This document shows, piece after piece, positions 1-13,700 of a DNA stretch of 64,000 nucleotides (position 1 is the first letter of the stretch; every line of letters begins with the position of its first letter). The DNA is from Pelodera strongyloides. Its lineage: Eukaryota; Nematoda; Chromadorea; Rhabditida; Rhabditidae. A program made the position numbers and the translations under genes. The stretch is taken from contig JAANDG010000041.1 of assembly GCA_036852015.1 (NCBI GenBank), forward strand, positions 310,001 to 374,000, read 5' to 3'. The notes below the pieces were generated by a model that did not search any database, was not told where the DNA came from, and was given only the letters and a program-made list of their open reading frames with translations.

Positions 1-112
1 GCCGAAAAAGTAACTAAAAACTGGTACTTACCAACTTTATCAGTACAGCGGTGAGCTAGGAATATAATCGGCAGATCAATAAGTGGGGTGCACGGCATAA
101 CAGTGATCAGTG

Positions 113-2260
113 GAGCAATCTCGATCCGTTTAGTGCGGTCCTCTGTTCACGGTGGAGCGCAATACCTTGAATAGGTCATGTGTTTTGGTAGGGATGTGCA
201 TCACTCGGACAGGGAGGTGATTTGCAATCTCCTCCGCTACTCTGGGAGAGTGATGCTACGCCTACCACATCATAGGATCTATCCATAGTATTTCGCTGTT
301 TTTCTTTCTTAGGCCGACTAAATTTTCATTATATAATACAATAACTTACTAAATTATGTTCGCTTCAGATCAGGGTCTTCCTAAATGACGACTATCTTCC
401 TTGGACCCTTCCTTCAATACTCCAAGTGTCGTCCTGATGTGTGACATCGCAGACCTGTATTGTGCAGTGGAGAACAAATAGTGTATCGAAGCTCAAGGTA
501 TGTATGACTATTCTTACATAACGCATTAAGAAATAGATAGTGTAGCATAGGTCTGCATAGCAGAAAAGGTAAACATTTGGCGTTCCATATGCTCCGTATG
601 TCAGTGTGTTAAATGAAAATTCATTGTTTAGATACAACCCCGCTCTGGACACGTGCATCGCGGAAGTTTCTTTCTACAGTTTGTGGTCCACGTTATGTTC
701 GACTCTACTATGTTCCGAATTGAAATGTCAGTTCTGATATGGCAGTCTTCATTCGCGGAAGAAGGGTCGCCTGGGGATACGCTACGTTTGAGGCTCATGT
801 GACGAATTGCAATGTGGTGAGCAGTTATATACTTCCTGTCGAAATTCTAGTGAATGAATCAAAGAGTTGTTTGGATTAGTCCATGATTTATTTATAATGT
901 TCCACGTTTTTTTAGTCCCAGTGGTAATCAGGCAGCTCTACTTTCTAGAAAATTGCTGGGAAAGAAAGTAATTATCACCCAGAGACGTTTGCATTAGTCC
1001 CTGGTTTATATTATGTCACTTACTGTTGTTCACTTCAGGTCTGTGGTTATTGTCATTGCTGTCGAACATCATCTTGCTCCGGCGATAGTATCCCCGGTGG
1101 AATTGGAGGCCTGCGACAGGGATCTCAGCTGCTTCCACGGTCATCTCGTCGCTCATCGGCGTTGTGCCATCCAAGGTCTACCGGTTGGGTGACTCTGGTG
1201 AAAACTGGACTCTATTTTGTATGCAGCGAAGATGAAATAGTGGAACCTCGGAGAAGCTTGACATCAGATAAGCATTTTTTTTTCGAAATTCCGTTTTTCG
1301 CAAATAGCTCGCGAATGACTACCGTGGGCAGAGCGTGCACTAACGGTTCCTGGTTGCTCGGGCCAGTGAGGTGAATTGATTCACCTCAGTTTCTCTGAGA
1401 GAGCAAACTCGATATGTTTAGTGCCGTCCTCTGTTCACGGTGGACCGCAATACCTAGAATATTTCGTGTGCTTTGGTAGGCGTGTGCCTCACTCGGACAG
1501 GGAGGTGGTTTGTTATCACCTCCGCGGCTCTGGGAGAGTGATGCTAAGTCTACTACAACACGTGATCTATCCAAAGTGTTCCGCTTATCTTTTTCTTAAA
1601 ATTTATTTTCTAATGGTAGATTTTTTGTCAATTACGAAACTGGCAACTAGAGTGGCACAATTTTACTAATTATGTTCACTTCAGAGAAGATCGACTATCG
1701 TCTTGCTCGCGAGACAGCGATGCTACCAGAAGCGAGAAGGCGCGCAGCTAACGAACATCGATTGAAACATGGTCGCCTCTATTCTGCAGCGCGGAAAAAG
1801 TGGTGGAGCAGAAGATTCCATCGAGGAACGTTTATTGTTTCTTTCGACTTTTCCACAGGTATTATGTCTATCGTGAATAGAGCGGCACTAAACGGTTCCT
1901 GATTGCTCGGGCCAGTGAGGTGAATTGATTCACCTCAGTTTCTAAAGAGCAATCTCGATCCGTTTAGTGCGGTCCTCTGTTCACGGTGGAGCGCACCTTG
2001 AATAGGTCATATGTTTTGGTAGGAATGTGCATCACTCGGACAGGGAGGTGATTTGCAATCTCCTCCGCTACTCTGGGAGAGTGATGCTAAGCCTACCACA
2101 GCATAGGATCTATCCATAGTATTCGCTGTTTTTTTCTGAGAGTTTATTTCCGAAGGGTAGATTTTTGTAAATAATCAAATTGCACAATTTACTGATTGTT
2201 CACTTCAGAGAAGATACGATGTTTGACTATGGTCTTGCTCCCGAGACAGCATTATCAGGG
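113..2260. repeat. Diverged tandem repeat array, unit about 547 bp
   Basis: Three copies of one sequence are visible: copy A from 113 to about 310, copy B from about 1336 to 1722, copy C from about 1890 to 2255. B and C are complete and lie about 547 bp apart; a partial fourth piece is near 1035-1080. Every copy has a GGAGGTG arm facing a CTCC-type arm (213-235, 1501-1523, 2044-2066), then a short hairpin ACTCT-GGG-AGAGT or its G-T variant (239-251, 1527-1539, 2070-2082), then a T-run about 50 bases later. B and C also carry a 9-bp hairpin upstream (1368-1387, 1917-1936). No conserved reading frame links the copies. It could be a degenerate transposon or a structured RNA family; I do not recognise it. 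Confidence 0.75.
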
Positions 2261-3433
2261 AATTGGAGGACAGCGAGGTGGCCCTCAACTACATCGTCAA
2301 CGTCTCGGCTCTATGATGCTGAACTCTCAGAGTGTGTCTTGACGGATGACTCTACACCGGTGGAAACGTGGCCTCTATGATGCTGGATAGATGGGTGGCT
2401 CAGAAGTGGAGCTGAGCCGGCGCCTAAGGTACAGTCTTATTACACGCGATGCTTCTTACAATTAGTCATGTGTTGTTGGTCGAATCCATGCCTACCATCC
2501 GTCCTTTAAGAAGGTTATCCTTTGATTTTGTTTTCTTCGTACTATCTGCTAATGAAATTTTATTGTTTTAGACGATGTCCCGATGCCGTTTGCCGACTGC
2601 GTTGGCCTAGTACTCTTATTTGGTCATTGACGGAATGTGTTCGTCACGCCGATGTTACGTACCCGAAGGGGATAATCAATTGTCAAAATACATGATACAA
2701 CCTAAACTTACCATTAGAGGCTCTGGTGCTTCAACTTACTCGTCTAAATTTCGGTGGCGCAAATCTCTCATATGCTGCTTTTCTTTAGTTGGCGGGGGTG
2801 TTTGTCCCTTAGCACAACTTCTCTGATTCTTCTCACTAATTCATCTGCTCCTTCCTTCTCCCGTGCAGAACACACTCTTGGCTGATCCGTTAAGAAACAC
2901 TCAATTAACTAATTGCTTAAATTATGAGACACTAGGCTACTGATTGGGTCCTGCACTGTAACTCCGAACATCCTCACATTGTGCATTGCCTGAAGCATTG
3001 ATGCTCCTTGACTTGCCCATCCACTCTAGGGCAGCAAATATTTTGCTTTTACATGACAGTGTATCAGACGAAAAAATAGAATGACCGTGGTTACACATCT
3101 TGCGATTGTGTCAATTGGGTATTTGTCAGAGGAGTCAAAACATAACACAGTTATGTTGCTTCCAAACATAAAATTCATACATTCGTCTCAACGCAGGACA
3201 AAAAAAAAGTTTTCATAACACAGCCTAATTGGCGGTTTGTAGTGCAGCCAACCTGCAGTTAACTTTAATTTAGTCGCAAGCTTTCCAATCATCCGTATAA
3301 TTTGGCGGTCAAACCGGCGGCTGCAGTCAAGTCTTTTACTGCTTGTATTCATGCAGTCGTGTAGTCATTTAAAATTAGCAGTTTTTCGCCACCACAAACC
3401 TTTCAAAGTTTGTTCTGTCAATAAACAAATAAT

Positions 3434-3481
3434 GGGCTCCAGATACATAAATATTGTTCTCAAAACATTAACCTGGAGCCC
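3434..3481. repeat. Perfect 9-bp inverted repeat
   Basis: GGGCTCCAG at 3434-3442 is matched exactly by CTGGAGCCC at 3473-3481 with a 30-base loop. It is intergenic. No T-run follows, so there is no reason to call it a terminator. Confidence 0.6.
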
Positions 3482-4461
3482 TCCTGTATTGTTATAAATG
3501 TTCTCATTTCAGAGGTTTTTATTTTATTTATTTATTTTATTTTATTGTTCTTTTAGACAGCATCTACAGTTTGTTGTCTGTGCCCCTATAGACAGAAACA
3601 CCTGCTGTTTTTTCGTTGCTACAAATAAAAAGTAAAACCAGAATACACTTATGTTAACCACTAATATAAAGTAAATATCCAAAATTGTCAGGATTCTATA
3701 ATATAAAAAACCTCGATCAAAAAGTAATATAAAATTGCGCGTTCAATTCTAACAATATGTATTACTAGGTAGTTAAAATAAATCTTTTCTCTCAAATCAT
3801 AAGAAATGGTAATTATTTCAAACAGTTAGCTCAGCTGCAGTCAAATTTACGAGACATCGAAGATCGCAAAAAATCTAAACTACATCTATCTATAAATCGT
3901 TGGTGGATAAGTACACCACGGAGTTGCATGATGTGTGTACTGCTAGAAATGTTCAATAGTTAACCTGACCTTTTAGTCTACCACTATCATCATTGACCCA
4001 GTGTACGCGCGCGACAAATGCTTGGTTGATAGCGCAAACGTGCGTGCTTACTTACAGGCTACACTGAAAGGTGTATTTAAGCAGGATTTGGGTCCAGCCT
4101 ATTACTCCACCTTCTGGTAAAAATGTGCGTATTAGGAAAATGTATCTCTTCTGCAATATCCGCTATCTGTATGCATCATAAGTGATCTGAATAAAATCTT
4201 TATTTAAGAAGGAAACACACACAGATATGTTCAATAAAGAAAATTTTAAACATATAATATACATCATGTCTAGGCTGCTCAGCATCGGAATTATCGAGGA
4301 GAAAATTTGTGATTGGTTTTCTCCACAAAGCAGAAATACATCGAAAGGGTTGTTTGTTCTAATTTCAGTTATAGAACTGTTGACGCCAGGAGTGCGCATC
4401 TCGTATGCTGAGACGTTTGTTTGACATATGGCGATACATGCATACAAATTTGCTTTAGCAA

Positions 4462-4478
4462 GCCTAAGCCTAAGCCTA
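4462..4478. repeat. Short interstitial telomere-type repeat
   Basis: GCCTAA is repeated almost three times. TTAGGC, its complement, is the nematode telomere repeat, so this is a tiny interstitial telomere-like tract. Confidence 0.6.
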
Positions 4479-5229
4479 GTTCACTTCGGGTACCTCTAAG
4501 TTGCGCACCTATAGTTTGTTAAATTATTCTAAAATATTAGTTACACATGACTAGACACCACTCAGCATTAATCGTTGAAGCACTATCGATTACACAACAT
4601 GAATGGAAATATCACTCATTGCATAGTGTGTATGTAATTATCGATTGTTTGAAAGCTGGATTCGGTTTGAACATGAAAAGTTGGAGCAACACTTAATATG
4701 CTCAAATCCAGACTTCCGGTATCACAAAAAAAATAGGTTAAACCTAAAAAAACATAGGTGAAATAAAGTGAAATGACTCGCATATATGAAAAAATATTGT
4801 AAATATTTGCTCTTGAAACGGCTAAAAACTCGCGAAACGTATACGAAAGTATTTTTGTTAAAACACACGATACATTAATAATAAATGACACTTATAGAGA
4901 ACAATTCTGAGCACCTCGCGACATTTCAGAAACAGTTAAATCCTTTTCTTTTGTGTTCCAGAATTGCTCAGAAAACGGGAAACAAAATGATGATTGTATA
5001 TTTCAAATAGTTCAGTTTATTAATAAACAAAAAACATGCGCGAGAAATTTCTAATCTTGTGCTGAACGATCACATGTGATTCTTATTTAGCATAATTCAT
5101 TTGAAGGTCCAATAACAAATCATAAACCGGGATAATGAGACTTGCAAGGAAAACTCTGCTATGATTTAAGCTATATATGAAAAGTGAGCATTGACATACA
5201 ATATTAAGTGGACCTAGCTCCTATCCACG

Positions 5230-8200
5230 TTACGGAGAGTGAGTCTCCACTTCGTCTGCAGGAGTGGCAGCAGGAGCCGATGACTTGTCCGTCGACTCCT
5301 CAAGCGAAGCACCTTCATTTGGTACTAGGCTCGGGATATTGTAGTAGTAGGGGTCCACCCACTTAGAGTGTTGTTCTGCGGGCGGAGTAATTGAGTGTAG
5401 TTTGATGCGAATGTAGTTAATCGTCGGCTCTGGGGTCTTCGTATTCCTCGAAATCAGGGTCTCGGTATTCGGTGAAGCGGCTGGGAACCGGCTTATTCCT
5501 GAAGGTAAACAATGCCTTATTACAAATAACAAACTAGAATAACCATACTCGCAGATCAAATAGACAGTCTAACCATAAGTGCAGACATTTTGCTTGCAGC
5601 AGGGTAGTTCTTGTTCATATGCAACGACTGCACAAAAAAATCACGCAGGTTGTGGATAATGCAAACCAAAATAGTTCGGACATGTTGTGTTATTTTATTC
5701 AATTCCATCTTATCACATTTGCATATTTTTATACAAAATTGCATATTTTACATACAAAGTTGCATAATTTTCTTCATTAACTGAGGTACAGTGAGAAAAA
5801 TACGAGTACGAACAAATAAAGCGGTTTCACAATGCGCAACTTCTGTTAGAACTGTGAGTTTGTGCGTGTGTGGTGCATACACATTGACCATACATATATG
5901 TGTGTGCCGCATGCGTGGTGCGTGGGTGTGTGAGCGCGATTTAACAAACCCACGTCATCACTGAACGAGCTGACAGAATACGTACGGGCAGATGGAAGGA
6001 GTTGATGTTCTAGACGATCGAGGGACAGTTCACGACGACGACTGAAACAGACAAACGGACATGAACGTGGACATGGACAGTGAACATGACAGCAGTGGCA
6101 ACCAGAGACATACATTGAGAATTATTCAGATCACAGATTACATATTTTAAAACACTTACAATAGAGACTGTCAATCCTCTAATAGTCCTTAATCGGTGGT
6201 TAGTTATTAAACCACAAGTGTTTACCTACGACCCGGTATTCCATTAGGGTCAATTTAGTAAAAAAAAATATGTATACGCGATATCACAAATAATAATTAT
6301 GTTAATTTACGTGCACCGTTATACAAGTATGTTGCGAAATGCCTCACAATCTGAATGAGACAAACCTGAAAATGTCCACAAATACCTTATAAATAAAGCT
6401 GTATTATTTTGCATGCATGGCTGCTTCCGAAATAAAAGCAGAGACACTTGTGAGACACATAGTTTGCCGGTTTTTGTTTAGGCAATGAATCAGAAGGCTA
6501 TGTATCAACTGAAATGAGACGGAAACGAAGGGCGGGCAAATAAGAAAAAAAAAGTTCTATTAGGTGAATTTCAGCAAACTTTTAGTTATTTTTATTTAAG
6601 ACCGAGAGAAACGTTTTAACTGCCCACCGATTAATGCTCTCTAGGCTGATAGGGTTGCTGTCGCGGACTTGCGATCCAATAGCCGTAAACCTGGAAAACT
6701 ATTCATTGAGAATGAAATTATATGTAGATATCATTGCACTACGGAACCAAAACTTTGAAATGTTTGTTCAAAATGTTGAAGTCCGAGAGCATAGCATTTT
6801 CTGCACAACATCACTTTGCTATGATTTGAACAAATTAAAAAAATTGCAGCTAATGAGATCCACTCCAATGTTTATACAATTCTTCTTCCAACCTGAAACA
6901 TTTCATAATTGATATGAGGAAAACTAACCGTTGCTCCCAAAACTTCGGTGTTCGCAGTGCTGCAGAAAGGTACGATGAATTGCTTTGCCTCCAGTCAGTT
7001 TCGCCCTAAATTTCCCATTTATAGGTCGCATACTGCATTCACGGTGAAATTTTATACTTCGCTGAAGTACTTGTCCGAAAAAAAAACAACACTTGGCTAG
7101 TTTTGCTAGGTTCTTTGTTCTCGCTACTACATATTTTGCACGTGACGGAAAGTTTTTACACTAATTTTCTGCAACATGTGTTTTTTATCGTGCTGTGCAC
7201 TTATACATGCCAAGCGGTTCTTTGAGAAATATGATACCTGCACACTCTCAACGTGTGCTAGCACATAGACATCGCAAAAAAAAACATTGACACTCTGCCG
7301 AGAGATTATACATGGAAAAATAGCTAACCTTGGTGAATAAGTAGCCGGATAGTGGTGCGCTGCCCTTTGCGCTCGATTCGCCGAGAAGCTTTGTTTCCCA
7401 TTCTTGCGGCCGCGACCTATATAATTCACTATATTCGCATAATACACACATATTACCTACGGAAATCTACCCAAACCAATGTCGCACCAGAAAAGTCGTA
7501 AAAAGTGAAATGAATGCGGACTCTCGGTAATGTGGCAATAGTGAAATCGACACGAATATAACCGCGGTGTACCCAGCACGAGTGTGGCAACGGTGAAGTC
7601 GAAACGAGTGTGGTAACGGTGAACGCGACCAAACGTGACATCGGTAAGACCAAAAAGAATGTGGCAACGTTCGAGCCGACGGAATGTGGCAACGTTGAAG
7701 TCGAAACGAGTGTCGCGACGGTGAAGGCGACCTAATGTGACAACGGAGTAGTCGAAACGAGTTGACAACGGAGAAGACGACATAAGTGTGGTAGCGTAAA
7801 ACATAAAGGAATGTGGCAACACTGAAGTAGACATAATGCGGTAATGGTTAACCCAACAAGAATGTGGCAACGGCGAAGTCGAGTTAATGTGGCCACATTG
7901 AGGTCGAAATAATAAATGTGACAACAGAGGACTCAACGAGAATCTGGCAACGGATGACTCCTAAGAGTGTGGCAACGAAAAGGGTCGAAACAAGTGTATC
8001 AATGACAATGGCGAATTCGGAACAGCAACGGTGACCATAAAAGAATGTGGCCACGGTGAAGCGGACAGAATAATCCGGCAGTGGTGGATTCAACAAAAGT
8101 GGGGATTGCCCGCGGAAATTTTTAGAAATTTTGTACCACGATGTCTTTAAAATATATAGAAATAAATAAATCTGGGGCTGGAGAACCAAACTGAAAGAAC

Positions 8201-10753
8201 ACCAACCCTCTCGCTGTGAACTTTCCTTCCGGCCGTCTGTACAAATCCACCGAATGTTGCAAATCGAAATCGAAATAGTCTGGGTCGTCCCGATTTGGGC
8301 GTGTGTAGTACGTGCGAGGTGCGTATTTCTAAAAGGTACATGATTTTTATACCATATGCACCACTGGAAGACGAGACAAAGAAGGCCACATCCCAGAACA
8401 GTCGGAAAATGTCAAAAAGGTTGGTTTATAACTATCATCAATCAACAAAAACATACGAGAGTAAAAAACATTACCGAGAAATCGTAATCGTCTAGGTCAT
8501 GCTGATCTGAAGAAGATCCAGATGATGCTTCTGGTGCTCGGCGAAACTCCTATAATTGAAAAAGGATACCATTTTGATTGCTGTTTTGTTCCAGTGAGAG
8601 AGTGCGAGGGATAAAGATAAAGACTTACCTTGGCTGTAATTGATCGAATATTCGGAAGACAGGATCCCTTTATCAGACGCGATTCAATATCGCTCACTCT
8701 CTTTTCGTACAATTTCTCGAATTCAGACGGTTTTCTGTATCTCGACTCAATTCCCTGAGATCTTTCGACGGCAGGAGCAGCATACGGGCCCGAACCTGGG
8801 AAAAACAGAGAAATGGTGGATTATTGCGGATGATGATTGGTAAACTTAAGCATACTATATAGTTCCTCCGTTATAATTAATCAACCGCTATTCGATTAAG
8901 TAAGCAAAAGGGAGCATACCCGCCGCAAAGACATTAGTGGTCGACGCAGATGGGCTCAGGAATGAACTGTTATTATAAGCAGTTGAGAAACGGCGACTGG
9001 AAAAATCGCAAATTAAGACAATATAAACAGCAGGTGAAAAATTCATTATTTAAGAATAAGACGTGCAATAAAACATAGTCCACACCTAACTTATGCTTAC
9101 ATAAGATCGAATTAATAAACCGTGCATAGTTTTTTTGAGACACACTAAACAAAGGGCAGTAGAAAAGCTGTAGACAACTAACGCTGGTATGAATCCTGTG
9201 GACTCTAGCTCTCGGAATGGGCTCAGTCCTCTTCGGGCAACGGGTCGAGTAGTTAATGATTCCAGGAATTCGGCTTCATCTTTGTTTCGCTCCACTGTCC
9301 GCTTTGCCTATAAAGTTGTGGCTTATAATGGAAGATGCTTGATGTTGCAGGCAATAATGTCTTGTGAAACCCTGTAAATATGAGGAAACTTGTGGGTTGA
9401 GCCTCTGACTTAAAATGTAAAAGAACGAACCAAATGATTGTTCTGTCTTTGAAACATGCCACATGTTGTAGAATATCATTACCTGGTGATAGCTGTCCTT
9501 GACACTATCTTGCCATTGTTTCCACGATGGTTGTCTGTCCTCAATGCCGCTTAAAACTCTGAAAATATGCTGTGAACGAGCTTCATGAGTGTCAGATATG
9601 TTGTCAAAGCAATGTGTAGGAATTGATCTACTTAACAGGATGGTCGTTTTCCACTTACTTATCGTCAAAGTCAACTCGCGGTAAACGAGGGGCGGTCAAT
9701 CGTCGCGGGGCGCTAAAAAATGGTATCGTTCGACAACAAAAAAATAGCTATTTTCTCTGAGGCAGACATCTGCATCAGTGCATCAAACAGAGGCGCTTGC
9801 GCTGCGAAAGCCGTGCACTGAATGTGCTCATGGTTTCACTAAGAAATCAAGTACAACTTTAGAGTTGTGAGTCGTACCTTGACGATCTGAAGTTTAGACT
9901 CCTTTCCGGGCTCGGTGAACGCGATTTAAAACTTGGCGGCGGATGGTAGGATGGGATCTCGGAAGGAGCTACTGAACTTTTGCAGTCTAGCAGCGACCTC
10001 GAGGCATCGACAATTGACTGCGAAGCGTCCGACAACTTAAACCCTCCACCCTAAATTTAAACATTTAAACATTATACTCGATCTGCGTTTATTTGGGATT
10101 GTACCCACAAGCAAGGGGTAAATTGAGTACAACTTGCAACTCACGGAATAATCTGTGCCATATCCATTGAGCAGTGCACTGCTGGATGATTTCACCTAAA
10201 ATATACTGCTTGAAGCAATTTTTGCAGCATTTATATCTATGGTTTCCTATCCAAGCACCACATTCTCTCTCGCTAATTACATTCTGGGTAGTAAAACAGA
10301 AAATGTAACATAGGTTAAACGGTTCGATTTTCAACGGATAGATTATCTGTTTTTTTCTTTGTACTTTTTTGTTCCTGATTATGGTGCTATTTTTTACACC
10401 CTCTGCAGTCAACATGTTATAATTTTCAAAAGAATACGAGACAAACCTCGGCAAATGTGCTTATATGTATAAAGTTAAAGAATCAACACGTAACACTTTC
10501 GAATATTTTCATGTGGATAACAACAATAAAAACAAAACTCGAAATTTTTAGTGCACTTCTGCAGTATATTGGAACAAGAAGATATTCAAAACCACGAATG
10601 TAACCAGCATATTTAATGAATATAGTATGATAAAGTTCAAGTGTGGAAGCTTCATTCTAAATACGTGTTAAGAGATTTATCATATGTTAATACTTTATAT
10701 ATATTAGGACTCACCTCCGGATCGTCCACTTTCGCCTCATCTGTATCACCCAT
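5230..10753 (-). CDS. Unrecognised conserved-looking protein, 13 exons, two possible C-termini
   Basis: Exons (minus, in order): 10753-10715, 10050-9878, 9712-9659, 9558-9483, 9307-9183, 8996-8920, 8795-8629, 8549-8475, 8328-8207, 7416-7329, 7005-6929, 6041-5986, 5498-5230. All junctions keep one frame and use GT-AG sites. The ATG directly follows TTGCAG, so a spliced leader may join there. The main model is 465 aa. It is hydrophilic, with no signal peptide or membrane span: an acidic start (MGDTDEAK), a Ser/Pro/Arg-rich part (about 20-90), a charged segment with QPSWKQWQDSVKDSY, a motif FEKLYEKRVSDIESRL, and patches of aromatic and acidic residues (DPDYFDFD). The EFEKL...LPN segment loosely recalls SORBS-family linkers, but I see no SoHo or SH3 domain. 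A cytoskeletal or scaffold role is a guess. A second donor at 5982 would shift the last exon to another open frame (see findings). Confidence 0.6.
7528..8105. repeat. Degenerate minisatellite, unit 25-26 bp, about 20 copies
   Basis: Imperfect repeats of the form AATGTGGCAACGGTGAAGTC plus a GAAACGA-like tail fill this stretch. It lies wholly in the intron between the exons at 8328-8207 and 7416-7329 of the minus-strand gene. Because 25-26 bp units lack frequent stops, long open frames with repeated PHS-type motifs run through it; these are a by-product of the repeat. Confidence 0.85.
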
Positions 10754-13700
10754 CTGCAATTCTAATGTTTACATTAATAATGTTAGAACTAGAAGGCCAA
10801 TGCCCAGAGCCGGCGAGAGAAAATCTGAAAATCTGCATGAGGAGAAACCACTATGCTAGACCTCAACTGCTCACTAGATATTATCCGGCCATTTCCCTTT
10901 ATTGATTGTTTGTTTACTGATTAGTGCATGCCATTTTTTGTAGAAAATCGATATTGGCCATTATGTGCGGGTCTTTTGGAAACAGTTGTTTGGTTGGATG
11001 CATAGCGGGTAGCTTGTGGACACACTCACAGAGAGCGTAGGCGAAAACGGCTTGAGGAATAAGAGATGGAAACAACTCGAGAACTCGCATAGGATAAGAG
11101 AATCAAAGGAATTGAAAGTAGGTTTAGCTACAAATGACTAATCACAAATATATTTTACTATCACACACTACTAAAATGGTCTTTCACATGAAAATTATAT
11201 TTTTTCGTAACTTTTTTACAATATACAAAAAAAAACTCATTTCCAACAAAAAAAGATTGGACTCATTTCCAACAAAAAAAGAAGATTTTTTATAAGGAGA
11301 TATTTCACGTAAAATAAGAAATGTGCCCAACTTAAGGCGAAGACGCAAAGTCGACAATGTAAAATGTAAAATAGTTTTTTTTAATGTATATTGATGGCGA
11401 TCAAAATAAATACATGTGATCAAATCGGTTTGAAAATAGACGGAAGATGAATAAAAAAAATGGCGAGTAGTTTGCCCAATGTGCTAAAATTGATTGTAGA
11501 TCAAATAAAACTTAAAAATCTTCAAAAGATGGTTTCGGATCATAAGGTGTGGATAAGTGTGAGAATACTAAAAGATATGCAAAAGTCCGTAATTGAATAA
11601 AACACTAGACTATTTTGACAAACAGAGAGAAAAGAGTGGAATACCTACTAGGCCCCAAGACTGTACTTGTTGGAACGACTGATGCTTGGCCAAATTATGG
11701 GCTGAGGCTTTGGTGAAACAATATGCCAATAAGCTAGAGGTTCTTCAACTGCATAACTATTCATTTTGGAAATAATAAGGATCAACACTACCAGCACCCG
11801 AATCCGTGAAAACTCTGGCTCCACCACGTGGTATTTAGGACTGAGCATCTGGGGTTTAGTGCATAAATTAGAGAAAAGACAATCTTTTTATTCCTTCTTC
11901 TTTGCCGCACGCTGTAACAAGGAAGAAAGTGCATTGCAGTAATGAAGCATAAATTTTTTATGATATAAGTAGAAACAATGAACTTGGTATCACAGTTGTG
12001 ATTTCCATGATGTATGTACAACTTAGTTTTTGACCCAGAAAGCGATGAATAATTTCGCGAAAATCAGTGATTAAGTTTTGATTGCCTTGTGGCATTCTCC
12101 ATTCACCTAGAGCTTTATTGAGATAGCACATGTGCCAAAGTGTATTAGAGCAACAAAGATCACTTTCGAATCAACGGTCGAATACTCAACAATGGAAAGC
12201 ACGGAAGTTCACGAAAACGTTTTGTTTCCTTGTTCGTATTTAATAGAAAAGAACACAATGCATAAAGGAATGTATGCCTAAGTTGATATATTTTGCTCTC
12301 TCGAAATCTTTCATCTTTTGGTTGTAAATCGCCGCGAACGGTTTTCAGCTCGATGTATACATATAATGGGCAGCTGTTGCAGTCCGAACGTCCATAACGC
12401 TTTTTTATTCGTTATCTTGCGTATCACTGCGCAAAATGAGTTTCTCATACTTTTATATTTGACATTACGCATGATTAAATGGAATGTGAAAGAAAAATAA
12501 TAAAATTCGCCACTTAAAATATGCGATCACGAAGCGGTAAAAAATGTCCTTTGATTTGGGTAGTGACCACACATGGAGAATACTGTAAAAAATAATAATT
12601 GTGCGATGGTATTCCGAAAAGACTTGAAAATAGGCGCCAAACTGATAATTCGTAAGATTGTTGGGGCGAATTTACGCCGTGTAAGTTTGATATTAATTTT
12701 CAGGTAGGCGAAAAGTTAAAGCCTTTAACCATTAGCTGGAAGGCAAAAGACCTTCCCCAAATGCTTGCTCATGCTTCCACACGCGAACATTTTCCAATGT
12801 GCAAATGGCCACGGACACTAATGACTGTCCAAAGCACACATTTATGGGTCAAGTCAAAAACACTCATAACAGGAAAAGGTGACGTCACGGATATTGATTA
12901 ACAATGGCACTTCTTGGAAAATTAGAGACATAGCTTTGTGGGTCTTCTTCTGTTGACAGACACTCGTTACGTCTGCAAATAGAGAGCGCCGAAATCTTCA
13001 GGAGGGCGGATATAGCCTCCATTTGAGCGGCAGGAAGATGCAACACTGAGGTGCGCAAAGTTGCTTTGGACAATAAAACAATTCGCATGTGGTCATTAAT
13101 CTTATAATAAATATTGCGAAATGAATGGATAATTACTCTAGTATGTAAAAAAGTGTTGCTGCAAATAATAGGTTTACGTGTGGATTGTATGCGTAAACTT
13201 GTATACGAAGCTAAAACGTAATCATGATTAAGCCTTCAATCTTTAGGGAAGAAGTAACCTTCAGGGTGTTGAAATCATGTACAACGAAATGAACGAAACC
13301 GAGGAAACCGAGGATGCAACTCTGGGAATGAGTAATACATAAAAAGAAGAATATATATAGTACTAGATTTTTTAAATGTGATAAGATCAGATCAGAGATT
13401 ATCTTTGAACTTCCAAAGGAAAAAAAGTGGGTGGTGCTCGAAATGATTGAGAAGCTAAAGTAGTCCGATGACGAAAAAAAAAGTATGTGGCGCTGCGGTA
13501 GGATTTGCTAAATAAATATTGGTATGCGAGGTCCGCTGCCTTAGAACGGCTATGATTTATAAGCTAGGACACTTTGATAATAATCAAAACAAGCTAAAAA
13601 AAATGTGCGACAAAGTCAGTCAGGAGCCAAGTCATTTATTTTTGTTAGCTCTCAAAGAAATAAGTAGAAATACAAATCGATTGGCCTCACAGAGATCGAT

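Larger units (their letters stand above)
2261..5229. other. No gene seen; 3' flank of the next gene
   Basis: The open frames here are short and none joins to another through good splice sites. Apart from the hairpin at 3434-3481 and the telomere-like run at 4462-4478 the sequence is AT-rich and featureless. A minus-strand AATAAA (plus-strand TTTATT at about 5016-5021) lies about 210 bases past the stop of the minus-strand gene at 5230 and could be its polyadenylation signal. Confidence 0.5.

Noticed and set aside
7457..8189. Long minus-strand open frames with repeated PHS-type motifs
   Set aside because: They run through the minisatellite; the repetition comes from the 25-26 bp unit and the region is an intron of a gene with good flanking exons.
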